Shown piece by piece: positions 25,662-37,880 of a stretch of 64,000 nt of DNA (within the stretch, counting starts at the first letter, position 1; every line of letters begins with the position of its first letter). Both the position numbers and the translations under genes were made by a program. Below the pieces are notes generated by a model, which worked only from the letters and a program-made list of their open reading frames with translations, ran no database searches and was not told where the DNA came from. The stretch spans positions 91,679 through 155,678 of the forward strand of contig JAEWLQ010000085.1 in NCBI GenBank assembly GCA_023457495.1. Direction: 5' to 3'. The stretch is from Pseudomonadota bacterium (GTDB lineage Bacteria > Pseudomonadota > Gammaproteobacteria > Steroidobacterales > Steroidobacteraceae).

Positions 25662-25888
25662 GTCTTCACCTTGTGTGCGCGGCGGCGGTAGAGCTTCGCG
25701 ATCACGCTGAGCGCGAGCAACCACAGTGAACGATGCTTGAGAAAGCCGACGCCGATCTTGAGTGGGCTGAGCCCGGCGAACATGCCGCTGTGACCCGAGC
25801 TGAAATCCCGCAGCGACATCTCGAGCCACGAGCGTTGCAGCCGCATTTCCGCATCCAGCAGGCGGGCGCGATCACGCGGCGAGGTCAC
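25658..25888 (-). CDS. Small YqjK-like protein
   Basis: The 76-residue basic protein starts with GTG. It has an N-terminal charged helix (RDRARLLDAEMRLQRSWLEM) and one hydrophobic segment near HRSLWLLALSVIAKLY. It sits directly after the YqjD- and YqjE-like genes, overlapping the YqjE-like gene by 17 bases, the position held by yqjK in E. coli. Similarity to YqjK is inferred mostly from position and charge pattern. It is probably a small inner-membrane-associated protein. Confidence 0.65.
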   Translation of the reverse strand: MTSPRDRARLLDAEMRLQRSWLEMSLRDFSSGHSGMFAGLSPLKIGVGFLKHRSLWLLALSVIAKLYRRRAHKVKT

Positions 25889-26402
25889 TGGGCGGGCTCC
25901 GAGTCGAAGAAGTGGGGCCCTGGCTTTCCTGGGGCGGCGGTGCGGGTTGATCGGGCGGCGGTTCCTCGCTGGGCTGCGCCGCGGCCTGCGCGGCCGTGCG
26001 CTCCATCGTGCGCGCGAAGACCTCGAGATCGAGCTTCAAGCCCTCGACGAACCAGTTGAGCGTACCGGGCTCGTCGCGGGTGCGTTCACGGCTCGCTACC
26101 ATCCAGGCGACGACGGCGCCGATCGCGAACAACAGCACCACGCCGGCGAGCACCGGGATACGCAGGTGCGGCGGCAACGCGACCGCGATCAGGACGACGG
26201 CGGCCCACAGGGCGACGATCAGCGCGACGCCCGCGAGTAGTTTGAGCTGCACCCGGTTCCTGACCGCACGCACCTCGGAACTCGCCGTGAGACGCGCGGC
26301 TTCCACGCGCGTTTCGGCCATTCTCAGCAAGTGCAGCAGCAGAGCCCGGGTCGGTCCCTTGTGCCCGTTGCCCGGCCCGGCGTCGCCGGTGGGGATGATC
26401 AC
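25872..26402 (-). CDS. YqjE-like membrane protein (phage holin 3_6 / PF07332 family)
   Basis: The 176-residue protein has a charged N-terminal helix, two adjacent transmembrane segments (about residues 53-73 and 81-101) and a long Pro/Gln/Glu-rich cytoplasmic tail. This is the layout of the holin-superfamily PF07332 proteins such as YqjE. The GTG start overlaps the stop of the YqjD-like gene (GTGA), indicating coupled translation. In E. coli the yqjDEK genes are stress-induced in stationary phase. Despite the family name nothing here suggests lysis. Confidence 0.78.
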   Translation of the reverse strand: MIIPTGDAGPGNGHKGPTRALLLHLLRMAETRVEAARLTASSEVRAVRNRVQLKLLAGVALIVALWAAVVLIAVALPPHLRIPVLAGVVLLFAIGAVVAWMVASRERTRDEPGTLNWFVEGLKLDLEVFARTMERTAAQAAAQPSEEPPPDQPAPPPQESQGPTSSTRSPPSDLAA

Positions 26403-26749
26403 GGTCGGCGCGACGACTTGGTGACGAGCAGTGTCAGCACGCTGCCCAGCAGCGCCGCGAGCGCAATGGACTGCCAGGGGTTCGAGTGCACGTACTTGTC
26501 GGCGCGGTCGGCGAACGACTCGGCGATCTTGACGGATTCTTCCGCCGTCGCCGCCAGTCTCGACCTGGCCTGCTCGAGCGTTTCGGTGACACGGGCCCGG
26601 ACGGCGTCCGCGGCCTCATCGCCGCCTTCACCGAGCGAGCTCAGGAGCTCTTCGGCCTGGGCCACGATGCGATTGAGTTCCTCGACGCCCGGATCGACGA
26701 CTTTGTCGACCGCGGCCGCGAGTTCGGAATGTTTGGCAGATGCGTGCAT
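26399..26749 (-). CDS. YqjD/ElaB-type membrane protein (DUF883)
   Basis: The 116-residue protein has a long amphipathic helix (LNRIVAQAEELLSSLGEGG... VRARVTETLEQARSRL) and a single C-terminal membrane anchor after the family motif YVHSNPWQSIALAALLG. It is a DUF883 protein; E. coli YqjD, ElaB and YgaM are C-tail-anchored and bind ribosomes in stationary phase. ATG at 26749 has GAGGAA six bases upstream. It heads the run yqjD-yqjE-yqjK-ferritin-kinase. A paralogue lies at 62,538-62,876. Confidence 0.85.
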   Translation of the reverse strand: MHASAKHSELAAAVDKVVDPGVEELNRIVAQAEELLSSLGEGGDEAADAVRARVTETLEQARSRLAATAEESVKIAESFADRADKYVHSNPWQSIALAALLGSVLTLLVTKSSRRP

Positions 26750-26976
26750 GGTTGTTCCTCGGGTGTACCGTGCAGAATGTACCGCGCCCCGGGGCCTAAC
26801 ATTCGGAAATGCGGCGCAGGCCCCGTAGGAATGCGCCGACGCCAAGCTGGCATCGCCGCCCCACGCCCTAAGGAATCTGCCGCGCCATACTGGTGCGGTC
26901 TAGTGGTGTGATGTGGACCCGCGGCGCGACGAGCCCCTCCCCTCGAAAACTTTCGCGACGGGGGTTCCACGGGTGG

Positions 26977-27008
26977 TCCGTCCGCCGGCCGCAAGGCCGG
27001 TGGACGGA
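26977..27008 (-). terminator. Strong hairpin downstream of the 95-aa gene (terminator-like)
   Basis: A 14-bp stem with one mismatch and a GCAA tetraloop lies 18 bases past the stop at 27026. No U-tract follows, so it may protect the RNA 3' end rather than terminate by itself. Confidence 0.5.
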
Positions 27009-27025
27009 GTCGCCCCCGGGGGATA

Positions 27026-27313
27026 CTAACTACTAAGGATCTTCTCGGCGCATCCCCAGGTGGCTCGCACCACCTGCCGCGCGTCCTGCCAGCCCAGCCT
27101 CGACCGGCCGCGCGCGACGTCCCAACCCGCCTCGAGCCTCGCCTCGAGGTCTTCGAAGCTCGCCTCCGGATTCTCCTCGTGGGCTCGATAGGCGTAGCGG
27201 TAGACGGGCTCGAAGTCCTCCCACGAGTAGCGCGGGCGATAGTAAGGCTCGTGGGTATACGTCTTCCGCCAATGCAGCGCGAAACGCTCGATGCGGTTCT
27301 CGGGTTTCATCAT
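27026..27313 (-). CDS. Conserved-looking hypothetical protein (95 aa)
   Basis: The 95-residue protein is rich in Tyr, Trp, Arg and Glu (HWRKTYTHEPYYRPRYSWED, then FEPVYRYAYRAHEE and FEDLEARLEAGWDVARGRSRLGW). The pattern resembles small soluble stress-associated proteins seen beside BON-domain genes in other proteobacteria, but I cannot name a family. A G-rich stretch (GGGGGATGG) precedes two adjacent ATG codons. It lies downstream of a terminator, so it has its own promoter or is read at low level from the BON operon. Confidence 0.65.
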   Translation of the reverse strand: MMKPENRIERFALHWRKTYTHEPYYRPRYSWEDFEPVYRYAYRAHEENPEASFEDLEARLEAGWDVARGRSRLGWQDARQVVRATWGCAEKILSS

Positions 27314-27324
27314 CCATCCCCCGA

Positions 27325-27362
27325 AAATGACACGAGGCCGGAGTATGCACCCCGGCCTCGTG
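27325..27362 (-). terminator. Rho-independent terminator after the BON-domain gene
   Basis: A perfect 11-bp stem (CACGAGGCCGG, 27331-27341, with 27352-27362) is followed on the minus strand by TCATTTT, 28 bases past the BON gene stop. Confidence 0.8.
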
Positions 27363-27390
27363 ATTGTGGACAGCCTCTGTGAAAGGCCTG

Positions 27391-27936
27391 TTACTTCACG
27401 CTCAGCTCGTTGTCGACCGTCTTCACGTCATCCACGGCACGCGCGAGCCGCTCGGCCGTCGACTTCGCTTCCGCGTTGTCGACGAAGCCCGACAGCTGCA
27501 CTACGCCGTCGTGCGTTTCGACGTTCACCTGGTGCGCCTTCGTGCGTGGATCGCCGGCGAGAGCCGTTTTCACCTTGGTGGTGATCGCGGCGTCATCGAC
27601 GACCGTTCCGCCCGACCGCTCATCGGTCCGGACAGTCAGGTTGTTCTGCACGCTCTTCACACCCGTGGTGTTCCTGGCAACCGTCGTGGCGCGGTCCTTG
27701 CCCGCCTTGGAATCGACGAAACCATTCAACTGAACGGTGCCTTTGAACGTTTCGACATCGATCTGGTGAGCCTTGGTCACCGGGTCCGCGATCAGCGCCG
27801 CTTTCACGCGTCCCGTCGTCACCGAATCGTCGACCTGCTCGCCTGCCGATTTCGTCGTGCGCGTGGAAGCGCACGCCGCCATTGCCAGACTGACGACGAT
27901 CATGACCGCACTGACAAAGCTATTGGATTTCTGCAT
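27391..27936 (-). CDS. BON-domain lipoprotein (OsmY-like)
   Basis: The 181-residue protein has a lipoprotein signal (lipobox ending at Cys22) and two BON domains (about residues 36-105 and 110-180). Each has the conserved I/V-T-x-x-V-K-A-A-L start and a V-x-L-x-G-x-V strand (VQLNGFVDS; VQLSGFVDN). Such periplasmic proteins (OsmY, DolP) bind phospholipid and help the envelope withstand osmotic or other stress. GAGAGG lies five bases upstream of the ATG. It follows the DUF1328 gene by nine bases and they form one unit. Confidence 0.88.
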   Translation of the reverse strand: MQKSNSFVSAVMIVVSLAMAACASTRTTKSAGEQVDDSVTTGRVKAALIADPVTKAHQIDVETFKGTVQLNGFVDSKAGKDRATTVARNTTGVKSVQNNLTVRTDERSGGTVVDDAAITTKVKTALAGDPRTKAHQVNVETHDGVVQLSGFVDNAEAKSTAERLARAVDDVKTVDNELSVK

Positions 27937-27945
27937 GGGTACCTC

Positions 27946-28107
27946 TCATCTCCTGGCCGTATTGGCAATGAAACTGACTAGCGCAAGCACCAGGAACACG
28001 AAGAACAGGATCTTCGCGATTCCCGCGGCCCCAGCGGCAATGCCACCGAAGCCGAATATCGCGGCAATCAGCGCGATGACGAAAAAGACGACTGCGTAAT
28101 GAAGCAT
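27946..28107 (-). CDS. DUF1328 small membrane protein
   Basis: A 53-residue protein, too short for many gene finders: it starts MLHYAVVFFVIALIAAIFGF, then GGIAAGAAGIAKILFFVF, ending NTARR. Two hydrophobic segments around a Gly/Ala-rich turn are the hallmark of DUF1328 (E. coli YtjA), a family often next to stress and envelope genes. AGGAGA lies six bases before the ATG. It is the first gene of the unit with the BON lipoprotein. Confidence 0.9.
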   Translation of the reverse strand: MLHYAVVFFVIALIAAIFGFGGIAAGAAGIAKILFFVFLVLALVSFIANTARR

Positions 28108-28193
28108 CGATATCTCCTGGGAAGCCGCCCGGTCCTTGGCGCCGGTGGAGACATCATTGCCTTAGTGACGTCCGCTCAATGCCGGCCTTAGGA

Positions 28194-28208
28194 CTCACGG
28201 AACGTGAG
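28194..28208. promoter_or_regulatory. 15-bp palindrome upstream of the DUF1328/BON unit
   Basis: CTCACG-GAA-CGTGAG is a perfect inverted repeat about 87 bases upstream of the DUF1328 start, in the only gap that can hold its promoter. It is a candidate operator; no regulator can be assigned. Confidence 0.35.
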
Positions 28209-28263
28209 AGCCGGCTGACATTTTTGTCGGCTGCGCGGACTACGGCTGTGGGAGTATTGACGA

Positions 28264-28304
28264 AATGGGGACATTCCCCGTTTCCCAGCAAACGGGGACA
28301 GACC
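28264..28304 (-). repeat. 41-bp palindromic element, copy 2 (inverted)
   Basis: This is the reverse complement of copies 1 and 3 with one base difference in the loop. It lies 11 bases beyond the stop of the AAA-like ATPase gene and faces copy 3 at the other end of that gene. Confidence 0.88.
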
Positions 28305-28315
28305 TGCCCGCTATT

Positions 28316-28813
28316 TCACAGGTCGACGACTTCGTCGCATTGGCGGGCGAACTTCGGATCGACTTCGCCGCGTTCGCGCGTGCCGAGCATCACCACGCCG
28401 TTGTAATTCTCGAGCCGCTGCCGCAGGCGCGCGACGCTCAGATTGGGGAATCGGCCGGAATCGTCGATGTCCTCGGCCGGAGCGCCAAACAAGTGATCCG
28501 CATCCTCGAACCACAAGACGGCATCGGATGCGCTGGCGGCATTGAACAACGCATCGAGATTCTTCTCCGTGTCGGCGATGTACTTGCTGACGATCCGCTG
28601 CAGATCGATTTCGAACAAATCAACTGCGAGCTCGTGCGCGAACAAGCGCGCGGCCAGCAATTTGTTGCGGCCGGAAGGACCCGTGAACAGCACACGCATC
28701 CCCTTGGGCGTACCGCCTTGCGTGGCATCCACCTTCGCGCGGCGGGTGGCGAGCAGGCGCTCCAGCACCGGGCGCAGTTCATCGTCCGGGCTTCGTTGCA
28801 CCCCTGCAGACAT
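28316..28813 (-). CDS. AAA-like ATPase domain protein with degenerate P-loop
   Basis: The 165-residue protein is a single small AAA-type domain. It has the P-loop position GPSGRNKLLAARLF, where the usual Gly-Thr-Gly-Lys-Thr is replaced by Gly-Arg-Asn-Lys-Leu. A Walker-B-like VLWFEDADHLF, a sensor-1-like VVMLGTRERG and a conserved IVSKYIADTEKNLDALF stretch resemble FtsH/CDC48-type AAA domains. Catalysis may be weak or lost; nucleotide binding is possible because the Lys remains. The start at 28813 has AAGGA six bases upstream (a frame to 28897 is less likely). It is flanked by two inverted 41-bp elements and stands between unrelated units. Its partner is unknown. Confidence 0.7.
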   Translation of the reverse strand: MSAGVQRSPDDELRPVLERLLATRRAKVDATQGGTPKGMRVLFTGPSGRNKLLAARLFAHELAVDLFEIDLQRIVSKYIADTEKNLDALFNAASASDAVLWFEDADHLFGAPAEDIDDSGRFPNLSVARLRQRLENYNGVVMLGTRERGEVDPKFARQCDEVVDL

Positions 28814-28906
28814 GTTGTCCTTCCCCTCGATTTTCCCCAAGCGCGCGGGACTATACCCCGACGTGAAAATCCAGACATCCGGGGCGAAACCGAGCAAAGG
28901 AAGGGA

Positions 28907-28947
28907 GGTCTGTCCCCGTTTGCTAGGAAACGGGGAATGTCCCCATT
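28907..28947 (+). repeat. 41-bp palindromic element, copy 3
   Basis: It is identical to the copy inside pbpC. Its last two bases are part of the TAA stop codon (complement 28946-28948) of the hybrid kinase to its right, and it lies ~94 bases upstream of the AAA-like gene start. Confidence 0.88.
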
Positions 28948-30669
28948 AGTGGGTGACGAGCATGTCGCAGAGCATGGCGGGGTCTACGGGCTTCACGAGG
29001 TGCATGTCGAAGCCGGCTTCGCGGGAGCGCACGCGGTCGACGTCCTGTCCCCAACCGGTGAGCGCCACGAGCACGGCGCCGCGGCCCCAGCTTTCGGCGC
29101 GGATGCGGCGCGCGACTTCGCAGCCGTCGAGCTTCGGCATACCCACGTCGAGCACGACGATCTCGGGCTTGCGCTCGCCGGCGAGCGCGAGTGCTTCCTC
29201 GCCATCCGAGGCGCAATACACCTCGTGCCCTTCCATGCGCAACATCAACGCGAGGCTTTCGAGGGCGTCCTGGTTGTCATCCGCGATCAGGATGTTGCGT
29301 CGGACGGGATGCGGGGTCGGGGTATCCGTTTGCATGGAAGCTCCATCAGCCGTGGCGGTTTCGGTCATCAACGGCAGCCGCACGATGAACTCACTACCCT
29401 GGTTCTCACCAGGACTGCTCGCGACGATCTCGCCGCCATGCAATTGCACCAGCGCGCGCACCAGCGCGAGTCCGATGCCGAGTCCACCGGCGCTGGTCGA
29501 TCGCTCGCCCGGCACCTGAGTGAATAGTTCGAAAATGTGCGCCATCGATTCGGCCGGAATGCCGACGCCGGTGTCGCGAACGACGATCTCGCCCTGCCCC
29601 GCACCGCTGCGGGTCGTCACAATGATCTGACCGCCGTCGCCCGTGTACTTGGCGGCGTTGTGCAGCAGGTTGCCCACCACCTGCGCGAGCCGAACCGGAT
29701 CGCCGCGAACCTTGAATCCGGGATTGGCGAGATCGAGTTGCAGGTTCTGCTTCTTCTGCTCGAGTAATGGCTGCACGGTCTCGACCGCGGCTGCCACCAC
29801 CTCCGAGAGATCGACCGGCTCGCTGACGAGCACGATCTTGCCGCGCGCGATGCGCGACACGTCGAGCAGATCGTCGACCAGGCGCGTCATGTGCTTCAAC
29901 TGGCGCGCGATCACACCACGCGACCAGACGATCTTCGGATCTTCCGTTTCACCCTGCATGAGCAGGTGCGTGGCATTACGCAGCGGCGACAGCGGGTTGC
30001 GCAGCTCGTGCGACAACATCGCGAGGAACTCGTCGCGCTTCGTCACCGCTTCCTTGAGTGAATCCTCGGCCTTCTTGCGCTCGCGGATCTCGGTCTCGAG
30101 CGACACGTTGATGCGCGACAGCTCGTCGTTGGCGCGCTGCAGGTGACCGTTGACCGCCTCGAGCTCGCGCGTCTTCTCGGTCTGCAGCGCGTAGTTGGCC
30201 TCGGCCAGCCGCTTGTTCGATTCGGCGAGCTCACGGTTCACGCTCTGCAGTTCGCGGCGTTTGCGATACAGCTCGACCAGCACCGCGACCTTGCTGCGCA
30301 GGATCTCCGGCACCACCGGGATGTAGACATAGTCGATGGCGCCGGCCTTGTAGCCCTTGAGCCGGTCGAATTCGGTGACGTGCACGCCGGTCACGAAGAT
30401 GATCGGAATCGTCTCGAAACGTGGATGATCGTGGATCAGCGCCGCGGTCTCGAAGCCGTCCATGCCCGGCATCTTCACGTCGAGCAGCACCACCGCGAAT
30501 TCCTGTTTCATCAGGGCTTCGAGCGCCTCGAGGCCGGAGTTCACCGCGATGAGGTTGTGGCCGAGCGGCTCGAGGATCGCGCGGTACGTGAGCAGGCGCG
30601 CGGGCTGGTCGTCCACCAGCAGGATATTGGCGGCCTCGTGCCCTTCGGTAACGGTTTGCGGCGAAGTGT

Positions 30670-30673
<4 letters not shown>
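28946..30673 (-). CDS. Soluble hybrid histidine kinase (REC-coiled coil-HisKA-HATPase-REC)
   Basis: A 575-residue cytoplasmic protein. The N-terminal receiver has Asp65 (VVLLDVKMPGMDG). A long coiled coil (about residues 130-210, rich in Leu/Glu/Arg) follows, then HisKA with His222 (FLAMLSHELRNPLSP), a HATPase domain (N box NLLHNAAKYT; G box GIGLALVRALVQLHGG), and a C-terminal receiver with Asp509 (VVLDVGMPKLDG). No membrane segment is present. The GTG start at 30673 overlaps the stop of the larger kinase upstream (GTGA), so the two are translated together. Input probably comes by phosphotransfer or contact from that kinase. Its stop codon is completed by the edge of a 41-bp element. Confidence 0.88.
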
Positions 30674-35622
<4,949 letters not shown>

Positions 35623-35732
35623 TTGCCCCTATGACCCTGCCGATTTGCCCTGCGAACCTGCAGGAGTCTAAAGCTCTGGCCCCGAAGACTGCTCCGCGCA
35701 CTGATGTAGGACGGCACCTACCCTTCGCGTGC

Positions 35733-37880
35733 TCAGCTCCGAATCACGAGATCGAGCTTCCCCTCGCGCCGTTCGACGCTCACGCTCACCGAGCCGGCGT
35801 GCCGTCTGACGGTGAAATCGACCGATGCCATGCCAACGGAAAGATTCTTGACGCGGATTTCGTCGATCCCGTCCGGAACGACGGGGTGCGCGAGCACGAT
35901 CTGCCGGTCGAGCGCATCGATCGTGAGGCCGAGGATGCTCTGCAGCAGCAGGTAGGTGGAGCCCGCGCTGACCGACTGCGGTGAACAGGCGACGGGCAGG
36001 TGCAACGGCGCCTCGCGCCCGCGGCGCCGGAAGCCACAGAACAGCTCCGGCATGCGCATGAGGTCGAAGTGCCGCGCGGCCTCGTATTGGGCGACGAGGA
36101 TGCGCAACGCGAACGCCTTGTCGTAGTAGCGGGACGCGCCGTATGCCAGCAGCGCGTTGTCGTGCGGCCAGATCGCGCCGTTGTGATAGGCCATCGGATT
36201 GAAGCGCAGCTCGCTCTCCGCCACGGTGCGCACGCCCCAGCCGGAGAAGAGCTGCTCGTCGCCGAAGCCCGCGATGATCTGCCGCGCGCGTTCGGCGTGC
36301 GCGATCCCGGAGAACAGGCAGTGGCCCGGGTTCGAGGTGCGCACGCGGCAGGGTTGCTTGTCGCCATCGAGCGCGAGCGCGAAGGTTTCGATGTCGTCGC
36401 ACCAGAACGCGGTGTTGAACCGCGCCTGCAGCGCCTGCGCCGCCTCCACCAGCGCGATGGCGCGCGGCATCTCGCCGAGCGAACGCGCGATGCGCGCCGC
36501 CCCGAGCTTGGCGCCGTAGACGTAGCCCTGCACCTCGCACAACGCGAGCGCGCCCTGGGCGATCTGTCCATCCGCGTGGAACACGGCATCCGGCGAGCTC
36601 TTCCAGCCGTGCTGGCGCGGATGCCCGGCGCGCGCGGTGGCTTCGATGAAACCGTCGCCGTCGATGTCGCCGTACACGTCGATCCAGGACAGGGCCGCGG
36701 TGATCGACGGCCACAGTTCCGTGATGAACTCGAGGTCCGCGGTGCGCGTGAAGTAAGCCGCCGCGAGCAGCACGAACAATGGCGTCGTGTCGACACCGAA
36801 GTAGTTTGGCGCGATGTCGCCGCCGCGCGCCTCGTTGAGGATCTTGCCCGGCTCGGCGCCGGTGAGAGGAAAGGTATCCGCGCTCTGCGTGGCGGCGAGA
36901 TAACGCAGCACATTGCGCGCGATGTCCGGCCACACCCACAGCGTTTCGAGCGCGGTGACGATCGCATCGCGTCCGAACGCCGCGTCGAGCCACGGCAGCC
37001 CGGCCGCCGGGATACGGCCATGGGCCGTCGCCGTCAGCAGCATGTTGATGTCGGCGGCCGAACGCTGCACCCACGCGTTGAACAGCGGATCGGTCGAGTC
37101 GATGCGGGTCTCGGGCACACCTTCGCGGCGCGTCGTCTCTTCAGCCGCGGCCAGCGATCGCGTGAACGTCGCGATCTGCACGGGGGTCGTGGCCGAGCGG
37201 CATCCGACCGCGAGCGAGATGTTCTTCTCGCCGCGGCTGCCGATCTGCAGCCGGTAGCGAAGACTGTCCGCGGAAATTGCCTCCGGCGCCGTGTGGCAGT
37301 CGACCACGGTCTCGCGCACGATGTCGTCGGCGCCGCGATAACCCTGGATCACACTGTCTTCCTCGACCCGCTCGAAGCGCGCGCGGCCGGCATCGACGCG
37401 CCGCTGCGCGCGCACGTCGACGATGTTCTCGAAGTCGCAGCCGAAGCGCACCACCAGCTCTACCGCCACCGTCGTCAGCGCGAAATTGCGCACGCGGATG
37501 GATTCGTAGCACACGCCTTCCCAGATGAAGCGCGAGCGCGTGACGTACAGGGTGCCGCGCGGCAGCACGATGCGCCCGCCTTCACCACGCGCATCGCCAT
37601 TGGTGAGGTTGACGGTCAGCAGCACGTTGTCGTCGCGCGGATTGGCGGACAGCAACAGCGGCGGCTGGCCGCCGAGCGTCAGCGTGAAGCGCGAGAGGTA
37701 CCGCACGCCGCCGCGATACAGGCCGGCCTCGCCGCGCGACTCCGCGTCGATGTCGCCGATCTCGTTGAACAGGCCGAAGCAGTCGTCATGACGCAGCGTG
37801 AGCGTGCGTTCCGCGTTCGGCACCTCCGCCGTCACCACCTGGTGCGACGTGAGCTCCGGCGGAATCGGCTCAGTCGCCAA
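35733..37880 (-). CDS. Amylo-alpha-1,6-glucosidase-like glycoside hydrolase
   Basis: The 715-residue protein has an N-terminal glycogen-debranching-type beta domain (FGLFNEIGDIDAESRGEAGL, RGTLYVTRSRFIWEGVCYES) and a C-terminal (alpha/alpha)6 barrel (GLPWLDAAFGRDAIVTALET, AYHNGAIWPHDNALLAYG). Such proteins cleave alpha-glucosidic branch linkages, though members in polysaccharide loci may act on other sugars. TTG at 37880 is the best start: GAGGGA lies eight bases upstream and it overlaps the end of the heparinase-like gene, so the two are coupled. Longer frames merely overlap that gene in another frame. No signal peptide is seen, which suggests a cytoplasmic role. It is the last gene of the EPS locus. 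Confidence 0.82.
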   Translation of the reverse strand: MATEPIPPELTSHQVVTAEVPNAERTLTLRHDDCFGLFNEIGDIDAESRGEAGLYRGGVRYLSRFTLTLGGQPPLLLSANPRDDNVLLTVNLTNGDARGEGGRIVLPRGTLYVTRSRFIWEGVCYESIRVRNFALTTVAVELVVRFGCDFENIVDVRAQRRVDAGRARFERVEEDSVIQGYRGADDIVRETVVDCHTAPEAISADSLRYRLQIGSRGEKNISLAVGCRSATTPVQIATFTRSLAAAEETTRREGVPETRIDSTDPLFNAWVQRSAADINMLLTATAHGRIPAAGLPWLDAAFGRDAIVTALETLWVWPDIARNVLRYLAATQSADTFPLTGAEPGKILNEARGGDIAPNYFGVDTTPLFVLLAAAYFTRTADLEFITELWPSITAALSWIDVYGDIDGDGFIEATARAGHPRQHGWKSSPDAVFHADGQIAQGALALCEVQGYVYGAKLGAARIARSLGEMPRAIALVEAAQALQARFNTAFWCDDIETFALALDGDKQPCRVRTSNPGHCLFSGIAHAERARQIIAGFGDEQLFSGWGVRTVAESELRFNPMAYHNGAIWPHDNALLAYGASRYYDKAFALRILVAQYEAARHFDLMRMPELFCGFRRRGREAPLHLPVACSPQSVSAGSTYLLLQSILGLTIDALDRQIVLAHPVVPDGIDEIRVKNLSVGMASVDFTVRRHAGSVSVSVERREGKLDLVIRS

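Noticed and set aside
25872..26402. Holin-family protein as evidence of a prophage
   Set aside because: The family name is historical. The gene sits in a YqjD-YqjE-YqjK-like order with no other phage gene nearby.
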